Assembly: GCA_052143575.1 (NCBI GenBank)
Contig: JBKQSP010000084.1
Location: forward strand, 1 to 64,000
DNA from: JAKACA01 sp052143575
GTDB lineage: Bacteria > Actinomycetota > Acidimicrobiia > Acidimicrobiales > Bog-793
Direction of reading: 5' to 3'
Length of the DNA stretch: 64,000 bases
Shown: piece by piece, positions 52,329-61,279 of the stretch
How the letters are laid out: each line of letters begins with the position of its first letter
Position numbering within the stretch: the first letter of the stretch is position 1
The notes under the pieces: model-generated
Told to the model about the DNA's origin: nothing
Database searches by the model: none
The model's input: the letters and a program-made list of their open reading frames with translations, nothing else
Position numbers and translations under genes: made by a program

Positions 52329-53828
52329 TCAGGAAGCGGCCGCCGTCTTCGAGGTCCTCGGCGGGGCGAGCGTCTTCAAGGCCTGCAGGATCCCATCGGT
52401 GAACACCTCGAGGTCCGGGCACCGCTCGGCGTCGGCGAGGCAGCCGAAGGAGACCTCGCCGTCGTAGGAGAGGATGCCGATGCTGACGTCGAGGTTGCCG
52501 GCGAGCGGTACGAGCGGCACGATGCGGCGCATGCGGGCACCGAGCACGTAGCGTCCCGCCGGCGGACCGGGGATGTTCGTCACGACGGCGTTGGCGAAGC
52601 GCTGGTGGTGGGTGAGATGGGCCACAAGGCCCACGAGCGCCGTCGGCCAGCGGTTGGACGACCCGAGCACGGCGGCCACGACACCGGCCTGCCCCTGCCG
52701 CTTGCGCGCCTTGGTGATGCGATGCACCTCTTCGAGCTGATCGGACACCTCCGGCAGGCCGGTGGGGAGCGACACGAGAAACGCCGCCACCTGATTGCCC
52801 AAGGTCAGATGCCCGGTTGCGCCTCGCGTGGAGACGGGCACGGCCACCTGGAACCGCCAGCCGGGATCCTCGCCGCGAGACAGCAGCAGGGACCGCACCC
52901 CGCTCGTCACCGCCGCCAGGGCGACGTCGTTCACGGTGCAGCCGGCGGTCTTGGCGACGGCTCGCATCTCCTCGAGCGGCCACTCGACGTGCGAGAGCAC
53001 GCGATGGCTCCCGACCGGCTCGTTGAGCGGCGTGTGGGGCGCCACGGTCGTTCGCTGCAGGAGCGAGAGCACGCCCCGTCCGAGCGCCCCCACCTCCTGG
53101 GCGAGATCGGCGGCGACCTCGGGGTGACGCAGGGCGCGGCCGAGCAAGCCGGCCATGCGGAGAGGGGCACCGACCATCGCCAGCGGCAGCCCCAGCTCGT
53201 CGAGGGCGCCGCCGGCGAGCAAGAGGGAGCGATCCGGTGCCGACGCTGCCGAGGCGCCGCCGACGGCACCGGCGGCGGCGCCCGTGGCAGCTGCGGAGGC
53301 CAGGCTCTGCACGCGAGGGGTCGGGTCCGTGACGAGGAGGGCGACGTCGACGCCGGAGACGCCGTCCATCATGACGTGATGCACCTTCTCGATGAGCACG
53401 ATCGACCCATCGGCATAGCCGTCGACGACCCAGAGCTCCCAGAGCGGTCTCGAGCGGTCGAGGGTCCGCATCATGAGATGGGTGCAGAGGTCGGCGAGCT
53501 GCTGCTCCGAACCGGGGGCCGGCAGCACCGTCTCAAAGACGTGGTTGGCCACGTCGAACTCCGGGTCGTCCACCCACACGGGGCGCCCGAGGCCGAAGGG
53601 GGCCGAGACGGGGCGCTGGCGAAAGCGGGGGGCGAGCGAGAGGCGGTCGTTGACGAGACGCCGCAACTCGTTGAGACGGACGCGACCGCTGCGGTCGCGC
53701 AGCGGCCCTGGGTCGAGGTAGGCGACGGAACCGATGTGCATCGGGGTCGTGGGGGTTTCGAGGTCGAGGAAGGCGGCATCGAGCGACGTCATCCTCTGCA
53801 GATGGGCGAAGCGGTCGACGGCGTTCAC
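52329..53828 (-). CDS. Wax-ester synthase/diacylglycerol acyltransferase (second of pair)
   Basis: A 499-residue WS/DGAT enzyme. HHVMMDGVSG is the HHxxxDG active site at about residue 140. TPMHIGSVAYLDPGP, LRRLVNDRLSLAPRFRQR and VVTNIPGPPAGRYVLGARM are family blocks. It joins an acyl-CoA to a long alcohol or diacylglycerol to make storage lipid at the membrane surface. GTG 53828 overlaps the stop of the first synthase gene (GTGA); a start at MTSLDAAFLDLE thirteen residues later is possible. An Ala-rich insert at about 160-185 is unusual. Confidence 0.92.
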   Translation of the reverse strand: MNAVDRFAHLQRMTSLDAAFLDLETPTTPMHIGSVAYLDPGPLRDRSGRVRLNELRRLVNDRLSLAPRFRQRPVSAPFGLGRPVWVDDPEFDVANHVFETVLPAPGSEQQLADLCTHLMMRTLDRSRPLWELWVVDGYADGSIVLIEKVHHVMMDGVSGVDVALLVTDPTPRVQSLASAAATGAAAGAVGGASAASAPDRSLLLAGGALDELGLPLAMVGAPLRMAGLLGRALRHPEVAADLAQEVGALGRGVLSLLQRTTVAPHTPLNEPVGSHRVLSHVEWPLEEMRAVAKTAGCTVNDVALAAVTSGVRSLLLSRGEDPGWRFQVAVPVSTRGATGHLTLGNQVAAFLVSLPTGLPEVSDQLEEVHRITKARKRQGQAGVVAAVLGSSNRWPTALVGLVAHLTHHQRFANAVVTNIPGPPAGRYVLGARMRRIVPLVPLAGNLDVSIGILSYDGEVSFGCLADAERCPDLEVFTDGILQALKTLAPPRTSKTAAAS

Positions 53829-55261
53829 GACAGGCTCCCGGCCTCGGCGACGCCGCTGCCGGCTCGCTTCGGCGCACCCGCCAGCGTCATGACCTCCTCG
53901 AAACCCTCCTCGAGGCACGCCACGAACACCTCCGTGTCGGGGATGGCGGCGCGATCGATGTTGACGCCGATGCAACAGTGACCGACGTGCGACAGCAGCG
54001 CCACGTTGACCGACGCTCCGCTCGGCGGGGCGAAGGCGTACTGGCGGAGGAGCTCGGCGCCGGCGAGGTAGGCGCGCACGGGCAGGCCGGGCACGTTCGT
54101 CGCGATGAAGTCGACGTTCTTCAACATGGAGCCGAAGACGGCAGTCACCGCTTGTGTGGGCAGCCCGTTGAGGGCGATGGCGAGCGTGTCGGTCAACGAC
54201 AGGGCCGGCCCGGTGCGCCACTCCCGCACGAGCCCCGAGATGACCGGCACCATGTCGGCAGGACGGGGCTGCCCGAGCGGTATCTCGAAGCGCACCGGTG
54301 TGAAGCGGTTGCCGCCGACGGGGTCCTGTTCGGAACGGATGCTGATCGGCAGCGTCATGCGCAGGCTCGGGAGGGGAGCGCCGTGAGCCTCGTGGTAGCG
54401 CCGCAACCCGGCCACGACGGCCGTGATGAAGGCGTCGTTCAAGCTGCCGTGGCCGCGCCGGCCGGATTCGCGGAGGCGGGCGAAATCGACATCGAAGGCA
54501 GCAAAGGACAACATGATCCCGCGCGAGAGCATGATCGGAGAGCACGGTTCGGCGACGGGGGCCACCAAGCGGGCACCCCATCGGGCGGAGTCGGCGGCGG
54601 AGAGGGCTGACTCGAGCGGTGTCCGGCTGGCTTTGAGTGCGGTGGCGGCGAGCCCGAGGGACGTGCTCACGACGCGGCGGCCCGCCTCGGCGACCTGCTC
54701 TACGGCGGAAGGGCGACCGCCCGTGCCGTCTGACGGCTCGTCGACGAGCGAGGAGATGGGGGCGACCTTGCGAGACGGCCTGCTCTCGGTATCGAGCATC
54801 TCGAGGGCGAGGCGCATGCCGCCGACGCCGTCGGTGACGGCGTGGTGGAACTTCTGGATGAGAGCGGCCCCCTCGCCCACGTGGTCCACCACGGTGAACT
54901 CCCACAGTGGGCGTGCCCGATCGAACTCCCCCATTGCCTCGTGGGCGGCGAAGTCGAGGAGGGCGCCGATGCTGGTCGGCCGCGGCAGCTGCACCCGGCG
55001 CAGGTGGTAGTCGAGGTCGAAGTCGTCCGCCCGTTGCCAGCTTGGCGAGCCGAGCCCGAAGGGCGGCTCGACGACGACTTGGCGCAACCGAGGAATGCGT
55101 ACCGAGGCCTGCAGCATGCGCCGCCGCAAGCGAGCCCAGTCCGGCGCCCGGTCGAGGATGCTGACTGCAGTCACCGTGGAGCGCAACACCGGGTCGCGCT
55201 CGATGCGCCACAGAAGCGATTCGGTCGCCGACATCCGCGTGCCTGCACCGGTCGGGGCCAT
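53825..55261 (-). CDS. Wax-ester synthase/diacylglycerol acyltransferase (first of pair)
   Basis: A 478-residue WS/DGAT. HHAVTDGVGG is the catalytic HHxxxDG motif. SATESLLWRIERDP, PFGLGSPSWQRADDFDLDYH and DFIATNVPGLPVRAYLAGAE are family blocks. AAGGAGG lies six bases before ATG 55261, which fixes the start; MSATESLLW nine residues on is a weaker option. With the overlapping second synthase it forms a two-gene storage-lipid unit. The two sequences are clearly diverged, suggesting different acyl or alcohol preferences rather than a recent duplication. Confidence 0.92.
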   Translation of the reverse strand: MAPTGAGTRMSATESLLWRIERDPVLRSTVTAVSILDRAPDWARLRRRMLQASVRIPRLRQVVVEPPFGLGSPSWQRADDFDLDYHLRRVQLPRPTSIGALLDFAAHEAMGEFDRARPLWEFTVVDHVGEGAALIQKFHHAVTDGVGGMRLALEMLDTESRPSRKVAPISSLVDEPSDGTGGRPSAVEQVAEAGRRVVSTSLGLAATALKASRTPLESALSAADSARWGARLVAPVAEPCSPIMLSRGIMLSFAAFDVDFARLRESGRRGHGSLNDAFITAVVAGLRRYHEAHGAPLPSLRMTLPISIRSEQDPVGGNRFTPVRFEIPLGQPRPADMVPVISGLVREWRTGPALSLTDTLAIALNGLPTQAVTAVFGSMLKNVDFIATNVPGLPVRAYLAGAELLRQYAFAPPSGASVNVALLSHVGHCCIGVNIDRAAIPDTEVFVACLEEGFEEVMTLAGAPKRAGSGVAEAGSLS

Positions 55262-55378
55262 GGCCGTCCTCCTTCTGTCTCGGGACGTCGTCCGAGGGAC
55301 GGCTCCCACAGCTCATGGTCCGCTGCCGGCACCCCCGGGGGAAGGGCCGAAGGTCACGTCTTGGCGCCGGCGGCCGCC

Positions 55379-56548
55379 TCAGTCCGGCAATATGGGTGGC
55401 GAAGGCCCGAGCTGGCGCCCGAGCAGCACGGCCCGCCTCACCGAGGCGGAGCCGAAGCGATCGCGGACATCGTCGAGCGTACTGTCGAGGGCGCCGGCGC
55501 CGCGGGGGTCGAGGGGGAGGGCGAGCTGCACCGCACCCTGGTCGTCGAGGTTCGACACGGCGACGCCGACGAGTGTGAGCCCTCGCTCCTCGATCAGGTC
55601 GCTCGTCGCACTGAGCAGCGCCCGCGCCGTCACGAGGATCGTGTCGGTGTGCGCCGTCGCCATCGCAAGGGTGTGCGATCGAGTCGCACGCGAGAAGTCG
55701 CCGAACCGCAAGCGCAGCGAAACGGTGCGACCGAGCCGGCCGGCTGTTCGCATCCGTCGCGTGACGCGGTCGACGAGCTCGATGAGCACGGCGTCGAGGT
55801 CGGCAGCGGAGCGACGGGCACGGCCGAGGGCGCGCTGCGAGCCGATCGATCGCCGGCGGCGGCCGAGCTGCACAGGTCGTGGGTCGTCGTTGCGGGCGAG
55901 GGCGTGCAGGTGGCTGCCCGCCGCCTGGCCCAGCAGCGACACGAGCGTCGACTCGTTCAGTCGGGCGACCTCACCGACCGTGGAGATCCCGCGGTCGCGC
56001 AACTTGCGCGCCGTCACGGCACCGACGCCCCAGAGCCGCTCGACGGCGAGCGGATGCAGGAAGGCCAGCTCGCCGGCGGGCGGGACGACGAGCACGCCGT
56101 CGGGTTTGGCGACGGCGCTCGCCACCTTGGCGAGGAACTTCGTGCGGGCCACGCCGACGGTGATGGGCAAGCCCACCTGCTCGAGGACGTCGTGGCGCAA
56201 GCGCACGGCGATCTGGCTCGGGCTGCCGGAGACACGCCCGAGGCCGCCGACATCGAGGAACGCCTCGTCGATCGACATCGGCTCCACCAGAGGCGTCGTC
56301 TGCTCGAAGACAGCGAACACCGCCGTGCTCGCCGCCGCGTAGGCCGACATGCGAGGCTCGACGACGACGGCGTGCGGGCAGAGGCGCCGCGCCTGAGCCC
56401 CTCCCATTGCCGTCCTCACGCCGAAGGCCCGCGCCTCGTAGCTGGCGGTCATGACGACGCCGCTCCCGACGATGACGGGCCGCCCCCGCAGCCGCGGGTC
56501 GTCCCGCTGCTCGACCGAGGCGAAGAAGGCATCGAGGTCGGCATGCAA
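55379..56548 (-). CDS. dinB: DNA polymerase IV (Y-family translesion polymerase)
   Basis: A 389-residue Y-family polymerase. LHADLDAFFASVEQRDDPRL opens the palm and supplies the first metal Asp. YEARAFGVRTAM and EPMSIDEAFLDVGGL carry the fingers and the catalytic DE pair. WGVGAVTARKLRDRGISTVGE is the helix-hairpin-helix thumb. The little-finger domain follows. TTG 56548 was chosen because GGAGG lies nine bases upstream; the ATG at 56575 falls inside the SOS box. The polymerase copies past damaged bases with low fidelity. The perfect LexA box upstream indicates damage induction. Confidence 0.93.
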   Translation of the reverse strand: MHADLDAFFASVEQRDDPRLRGRPVIVGSGVVMTASYEARAFGVRTAMGGAQARRLCPHAVVVEPRMSAYAAASTAVFAVFEQTTPLVEPMSIDEAFLDVGGLGRVSGSPSQIAVRLRHDVLEQVGLPITVGVARTKFLAKVASAVAKPDGVLVVPPAGELAFLHPLAVERLWGVGAVTARKLRDRGISTVGEVARLNESTLVSLLGQAAGSHLHALARNDDPRPVQLGRRRRSIGSQRALGRARRSAADLDAVLIELVDRVTRRMRTAGRLGRTVSLRLRFGDFSRATRSHTLAMATAHTDTILVTARALLSATSDLIEERGLTLVGVAVSNLDDQGAVQLALPLDPRGAGALDSTLDDVRDRFGSASVRRAVLLGRQLGPSPPILPD

Positions 56549-56568
56549 GATCGACGCCTCCTGTCTCA

Positions 56569-56582
56569 CGAACATATGTTCG
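56569..56582. promoter_or_regulatory. Perfect LexA (SOS) box upstream of dinB
   Basis: CGAACATATGTTCG is an exact CGAAC-N4-GTTCG palindrome, the LexA site of actinobacteria and Bacillus. It lies 21 bases upstream of the proposed TTG start on the dinB side, where it would block transcription until LexA is cleaved. Confidence 0.85.
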
Positions 56583-56715
56583 CATACCTCGGCGGCCACC
56601 GCTGGCCGTCCTACCCGCTGGACCCTCGGACACACCGGACCCTCGCACACGAGGGCCCCTCGGACATGCGAGCCGCAGTCGAGCCCGCCGTGCCCGGCAG
56701 TGACATGATGCGCCC

Positions 56716-57093
56716 ATGCGCGGATGGCAGACGGGTTGGTGGGGCGTGGTGCTGGAAGCACCCGATGGCGTGGCCCTTGCCAATTTCTACGCCGACCTGC
56801 TCGGGTGGCCCATCGCCAAGCAGGAGCACGATGCAGCCGCCATCGGCGTGCCCGGCACCTCGTCCTATCTCGCCTTCCAAACGTCGCCGGACTACGTGCC
56901 GCCCGTCTGGCCGAGCGTGGACGGCCGGCAGCAGATGATGATGCACATCGACGTCGCCGTCGGCGATCTCGACACTGCCGTCCGCGATGCGGTCGAACTG
57001 GGCGCGACCTTGGCCGGCTATCAACCGCAGGAAGACGTCCGGGTCCTCCTCGATCCTGCGGGCCATCCCTTCTGCCTCTACCTCGACCTCTGA
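56716..57093 (+). CDS. Glyoxalase/VOC-family protein
   Basis: A 125-residue VOC-fold protein made of two beta-alpha-beta-beta-beta units. WWGVVLEAPDGVALANFYAD and MMHIDVAVGDLDTAVRDAV are the paired unit starts. PQEDVRVLLDPAGHPFCLYL ends with the conserved D-P-x-G-x-x-F-x-L. Members bind metals and act as lyases, dioxygenases or drug-binding resistance proteins; no specific role is readable. It is divergent from dinB. Confidence 0.88.
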   Translation: MRGWQTGWWGVVLEAPDGVALANFYADLLGWPIAKQEHDAAAIGVPGTSSYLAFQTSPDYVPPVWPSVDGRQQMMMHIDVAVGDLDTAVRDAVELGATLAGYQPQEDVRVLLDPAGHPFCLYLDL

Positions 57094-57129
57094 TCACTGA
57101 TCGACCCTCGGCCGTTCACACAGCAGCCC

Positions 57130-57345
57130 TCAGCTCTTCTGGCGCCTGCCTTTCGGAACACGGGCGACGGCACCGATGGCCGGCGCCACGGCCAGCCAGA
57201 GCCCGATGGTGACCAGCATGGCGGTGAGGTAGCTGAACGGGTGGATGCCGACGTCCTTGTCGACGATGCCGGCAAAGATCATCAGCATCCATGCGCTCAC
57301 GAAGAACAGCGGCCCAGCCGTGATCACTTTGAAGAAGTCGGTCAA
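57130..57345 (-). CDS. Two-helix small membrane protein, 71 residues
   Basis: A short protein with two hydrophobic segments (VITAGPLFFVSAWMLMIFAG and LTAMLVTIGLWLAVAPAIGA) and a basic C-terminus (RVPKGRRQKS). TTG 57345 has AGGAGG eight bases upstream, the best start; a GTG at 57354 is possible. Composition and spacing fit a real gene of unknown function. It is convergent with the VOC gene. Confidence 0.6.
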   Translation of the reverse strand: MTDFFKVITAGPLFFVSAWMLMIFAGIVDKDVGIHPFSYLTAMLVTIGLWLAVAPAIGAVARVPKGRRQKS

Positions 57346-57408
57346 GACGCGCACCTCCTCCTGGCATCGTACGGGACCGAAGGCGAGCAGCCGGGGGCCG
57401 TGCGTCGT

Positions 57409-57456
57409 CGTGCCTCGGCGTCGCCGTGCCTCGGCGGCGTCGTGCCTCGGCGGCGC
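57409..57456. repeat. 16-base tandem repeat, three copies
   Basis: CGTGCCTCGGCG recurs at 57409, 57425 and 57441 with a 16-base period and near-identical linkers, in the gap upstream of the two-helix protein gene. Confidence 0.85.
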
Positions 57457-57484
57457 CGTTTCCATCGTCGCCCCACTCGTCGGC

Positions 57485-58522
57485 TCAGGAGGTCAACGCC
57501 TCGCTCGCTCGCTGGCGGAGGAGCCGGATCGAGTCGGCCGAGGAGGGCCGCGCCGACGCCCTGCCGAGCTTGATGTCCGAGTGCTGGCATCGAGCCGCGT
57601 AGGCGCACGCGGCGAGGTTCGCAGCATCGAGCAGTTCGCGCTCGCCGGCGTCGAAACGTCTCCCCCTGCTCTCTTCGTACTCGGCCACGAAGGCCCTCAT
57701 CTCCTCCACTGACGGGAGCCCCGCCCCGCTTGCCCAGTCAGCGGAGAACTGGGCGGCGGCGGCCCCCACGAAGAACGCCTCAGGCGCCATGGCGACCGAG
57801 TCCCAGTCGTAGATCGCCGTGATGCGACCGCCCTCGAAGCCGACGTTGCTGACGCGCCAGTCGAGGTGCCCGATCACGGGCTCCCCCGTCCTCGCCCCCA
57901 TCACGGCCGCCAGGCGGTCGCGCGCCAGGCGAGCGAGATCGTCGATCCACTCGGCGCCGGCCGCTGTTGCCGCGAAGTCGAAACGAAGATCGTGCGGCTC
58001 GGGCCACAGCGGCGCCCCGGGCGGTCGCAACAAGACCGGCGAGCCGAGGTCGGCGATCAGCCCGAGCGGCTCGGCGGCGACGACGAGCCGGCAGAGGCCG
58101 GCCGCCAGAGCCCGCCGGATCGGCCCGTCGTGACCGTCGGCGAGAGCCCCGTTTCGCAGCTCCTCCACGACGGCAAGGCCGGAGCCGAGGGCCATCGGAG
58201 GACAGAGTGGTCGAGGCACGGGTAGGCCACAGGCGGAGAGATGAGCCTGCACGCGCTGCACGGCGAGCAAGCGGGAGATCGAGACCTGCCAGCGATGCAC
58301 CTTGACGACGACCCCGTGACCGTCTGCGGTTCGGAGTCCGGCGACGATCCCGACGCTCCGCCGGTAGAAGACGGCGTCGTTCACCGGTGCCAGCTGATCA
58401 CGAGCGAACTCGCAGATGATGCCGGCGATCTCGGCGGCGACGTCGGAGCCGAAGAGGGCGCGCTCGAGGTCACGGTCCTCGACATCCGACTCCTCCTCGA
58501 TGAGCGAGCCGAGGGATGGCAC
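57485..58522 (-). CDS. APH/choline-kinase-fold phosphotransferase
   Basis: A protein of about 345 residues with the aminoglycoside phosphotransferase fold. VIGHLDWRVSNVGFEGGRIT is the Brenner-like catalytic loop (H-x-D-W-x-x-x-N), and AIYDWDSVAM is the metal-binding DxD. GVVVKVHRW contains the nucleotide-binding Lys. Substrates in this family range from antibiotics to choline, homoserine and sugars, so drug resistance should not be assumed. The start is unsure: GTG 58522 is proposed, and the frame is open to 58642. It is divergent from the P-loop kinase gene. Confidence 0.82.
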   Translation of the reverse strand: MPSLGSLIEEESDVEDRDLERALFGSDVAAEIAGIICEFARDQLAPVNDAVFYRRSVGIVAGLRTADGHGVVVKVHRWQVSISRLLAVQRVQAHLSACGLPVPRPLCPPMALGSGLAVVEELRNGALADGHDGPIRRALAAGLCRLVVAAEPLGLIADLGSPVLLRPPGAPLWPEPHDLRFDFAATAAGAEWIDDLARLARDRLAAVMGARTGEPVIGHLDWRVSNVGFEGGRITAIYDWDSVAMAPEAFFVGAAAAQFSADWASGAGLPSVEEMRAFVAEYEESRGRRFDAGERELLDAANLAACAYAARCQHSDIKLGRASARPSSADSIRLLRQRASEALTS

Positions 58523-58614
58523 CTCGCCAGTGTCGCGCCAGGAGAGCGTTTCACGAAGCGGGAGTCCAGACCGAGTGAGGATCGCCCTGGCAGTCGAGCA
58601 CGGAGCGGGCAAGC

Positions 58615-59157
58615 ATGGGAGCCGTGACGGCGTCGAAGGCACGCTTCGTGGTGGTCTCCGGCCCGCCCGGAAGCGGGAAGTCGACCCTCGCTCCCCCCAT
58701 CGCCGCCGGGCTCGATCTACCGCTGCTCGCCAAGGACACCATCAAGGACGCCCTCATGTCGGTCATGGCGGTGCCCGACGTGGAGGCGTCACGTCAGCTG
58801 GGGCGAGCCGCCGTGACCGTCATGCTGGCGCTCGCCGCCGAGTCGCCGTGCGGCGCTGTCCTCGAGGGCAACTTTCACCGCACCGTGGCCGTTGCGGACC
58901 TCCGCAGGCTTCCGGGCACGGTCGTCGAGGTCTTCTGCCGATGCGACCCGTCTGTGGCGGCCCGGCGCTATCGGGCGCGGGCAGGTTCACGCCACGCCGG
59001 CCATTTCGACTCGCTCCGTGCGGCCGAAGACCTCTGGAACGAGGAAGTCGCCGAGCCCGTCGCCGGCGGATGGCCGCTGCTGGAGGTCGCCACCGGCGAA
59101 GCCGTCGATGTCGATCAGATCATCGGCTTCCTTCGGGACCTCTTCTCAGGGAGGTGA
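58615..59157 (+). CDS. P-loop small-molecule kinase (AAA_33/zeta-like)
   Basis: A 180-residue P-loop kinase. FVVVSGPPGSGKSTLAPPIA is the Walker A region, LLAKDTIKDALM an adenylate-kinase-like segment with a substrate-side Asp, and GAVLEGNFHR the following strand. RCDPSVAARRYRARAGSRHAG is a probable lid. GGAGCGGG precedes the ATG. The family includes chloramphenicol phosphotransferase-like and zeta-like kinases; the substrate is unknown. Its 3' end overlaps the KimA-like gene by 12 bases, tail to tail. Confidence 0.8.
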   Translation: MGAVTASKARFVVVSGPPGSGKSTLAPPIAAGLDLPLLAKDTIKDALMSVMAVPDVEASRQLGRAAVTVMLALAAESPCGAVLEGNFHRTVAVADLRRLPGTVVEVFCRCDPSVAARRYRARAGSRHAGHFDSLRAAEDLWNEEVAEPVAGGWPLLEVATGEAVDVDQIIGFLRDLFSGR

Positions 59158-61206
59158 CCGGGGCGGATCCTCGCCCCGAGACGTGTCCGTCGAGGTCTCG
59201 GCCGGCGAGGCGGAGCCCGCCCCGGCAGGTGCCTCTGCCCCCACGGCAGCCCCAGCCCCGGTCTCTGCCCGGCCTTCGGCCGGGGCTTCTCCCGGGCCTT
59301 CTCCGGCCTCCGCCTCGGCCGCAGCCTCCGCTTCTGCCTCGGCCTCAGCGGCTGCCACCGAGAGGCCGACGCGGGCGACCACGACGTCGTCTCGGCCCCT
59401 CAAGGCCGCCGAGAGGACGAGGTCGATCTGGTTGTGGAGGATCCGATAGCGGGAGCGCACCGGGATGGTGACCGGAATGAGCACGACGATCTGCTCCTGA
59501 CGCGTGGCCCGCAACTCGTCGATGAACTCCACGATCGGCACGACGACGGAGGCGTAGTCCGTCGTCAGGACCCGCAAGGGAACGCCCGGATCCCACTCCG
59601 CCCACGACTCGGCGAGGGCGGCGGCGCGATGATCGCCGGCGTCCACCTCCGCCGGCACGACGGTGACGGCGATCACCTCCTGGCCGAGCGAGAGTGCCTC
59701 ACAGAGGGCGTGCTCGGTGACTCGTGAGATATAGGACACGGGAACGATGACGAGCGAACGCTTGGCCTCCGGCCTCAGCGGGTGATGCCCGAGCCCGAGC
59801 TCCTCGGCGGTGCGGGTGTAGTACGCCCGGATACGCAGGAACAACAGCACGAAGGCCGGCACGGCGACGATCACCACCCAGGCGCCCTCCGTGAACTTGG
59901 TGACGAGGAACACAACCGTCGCAATCGCCGTGACGACTGCCCCGAAGCCGTTGATGGCGGACCGACGGCGCCAGCGCGCCGGGCGCTCCCGCCACCAGTG
60001 CACGACGAGACCGCTCTGGGCGAGGGTGAAACCCGTGAACACGCCGATGGCGAAGAGGGGGATGAGGCTGTTGGTGTTGCCACGGGCGACCACGAGCAGG
60101 ACGCCGGCGAAGGCGGCAAGCGCCCAGATCCCGTTGGCGAAGACCTGCCGCTCGCCCCTCAGGGCGAAGAGGTGGGGCAGGTAGTTGTCGCGCGCCAGCA
60201 GGCTGGCGAGCACGGGGAGCCCGCCGAAGGACGTGTTGGCGGCGAGCGACAGCACGAGCGTGATCGTGAGCGAGACGATGTAGTAGGCCCAGTGCCGCCC
60301 GACGGCCATGCCCATGATCTGGCTGAGGACCGTCTGGTTCTGGCGCGGACCGATGTGCCATCGGCGAGCCAGCTCGGCGAGGCCGAGGAGCATGGTGCCG
60401 AGGATGACGCCGAGGAGCATCTCCGTCCGCTTGGCCCGCGCTGCGCGCGGCTCTTTGAAGAGGGGCACGCCGTTGGCGATGGCCTCCACCCCGGTGAGGG
60501 CGCTGCAGCCGGCCGAGAACGCCTTCAGCACGAGCAACACGCCGACGGTCTCGACCACGTGGCTCGGCAGCAGTGACCGCCCCGGTTGGGGAACGTGCAA
60601 TGCGAGCGGATGGATGAAACCCACGGCGATGATCGCCAGCAGCCCGACGATGAACACCATCGTCGGCAGCAGGAAGGCGCGGGCCGTCTCGCCGAGGCCG
60701 CGCAGGTTGAGCACCGTCACCATGGCGAGAATCCCGAGGCAGATGGGCACCGTCGCCGACGTCAGGCTCGGGAAGGCTGACGTCAGGGCCCCGACGCCGG
60801 CGGCGATCGAAACGGCGACCGTGAGGGTGTAGTCGACGATGAGCGAGGCTCCGGCGACGAGGCTCACGCTGGCGCCGAGATTCGCACGCGAGACGGCGTA
60901 GGCGCCGCCGCCACCCGGGTAGGCGTCGATGACCTGTCGGTAGGAGAACACGAGGATCGCCAGCAGGCCAACGATGACCAACGTGATCGGCAACACCAGG
61001 TGCAGCGCGCCGGAACCGGCCACGGCCACCACCACGATGATCGCCTCCGGGCCATAGGCGACCGACGTGAGCGCATCAAGCGACAGTGCCGACAAGCCCT
61101 CGACCGGTGTGATCCGCTCTTTTGAGACCTCCGAGCTGCGAAGCGGCCGGCCGACGAGAACGCGCCACGTAGACGCCAGGGCGCCGCGGCTACGACGGGG
61201 CGCCAT
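59146..61206 (-). CDS. KimA-like APC-superfamily potassium transporter
   Basis: A 686-residue transporter with about 12 membrane helices. PVEGLSALSLDALTSVAYGPEAI is the distinctive first-helix motif of the KimA/YdaO group (S-x-D-A-L-[ST]-S-V-A-Y). YPGGGGAYAVSRANLG and FSAGCSALTGVEAIANGVP are also family blocks. A cytoplasmic USP-like domain follows at about 480-620. KimA members take up potassium with protons and are shut down by cyclic di-AMP in Bacillus; whether that applies here is unknown. The last 65 residues are an Ala/Glu/Gly-rich low-complexity tail. ATG 61206 begins at MAPRRSRG. Confidence 0.88.
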   Translation of the reverse strand: MAPRRSRGALASTWRVLVGRPLRSSEVSKERITPVEGLSALSLDALTSVAYGPEAIIVVVAVAGSGALHLVLPITLVIVGLLAILVFSYRQVIDAYPGGGGAYAVSRANLGASVSLVAGASLIVDYTLTVAVSIAAGVGALTSAFPSLTSATVPICLGILAMVTVLNLRGLGETARAFLLPTMVFIVGLLAIIAVGFIHPLALHVPQPGRSLLPSHVVETVGVLLVLKAFSAGCSALTGVEAIANGVPLFKEPRAARAKRTEMLLGVILGTMLLGLAELARRWHIGPRQNQTVLSQIMGMAVGRHWAYYIVSLTITLVLSLAANTSFGGLPVLASLLARDNYLPHLFALRGERQVFANGIWALAAFAGVLLVVARGNTNSLIPLFAIGVFTGFTLAQSGLVVHWWRERPARWRRRSAINGFGAVVTAIATVVFLVTKFTEGAWVVIVAVPAFVLLFLRIRAYYTRTAEELGLGHHPLRPEAKRSLVIVPVSYISRVTEHALCEALSLGQEVIAVTVVPAEVDAGDHRAAALAESWAEWDPGVPLRVLTTDYASVVVPIVEFIDELRATRQEQIVVLIPVTIPVRSRYRILHNQIDLVLSAALRGRDDVVVARVGLSVAAAEAEAEAEAAAEAEAGEGPGEAPAEGRAETGAGAAVGAEAPAGAGSASPAETSTDTSRGEDPPRSPP

Positions 61207-61279
61207 GGGCTCCGATGCTAGACCTCGAGTCCGCCCAGGAGGCTGGCTCGTCGACCCGACGGAATGACGGCACTTGCCC

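Noticed and set aside
57485..58522. Aminoglycoside resistance gene
   Set aside because: The fold is shared by choline, homoserine and sugar kinases; no resistance-specific motif or mobile context is present.
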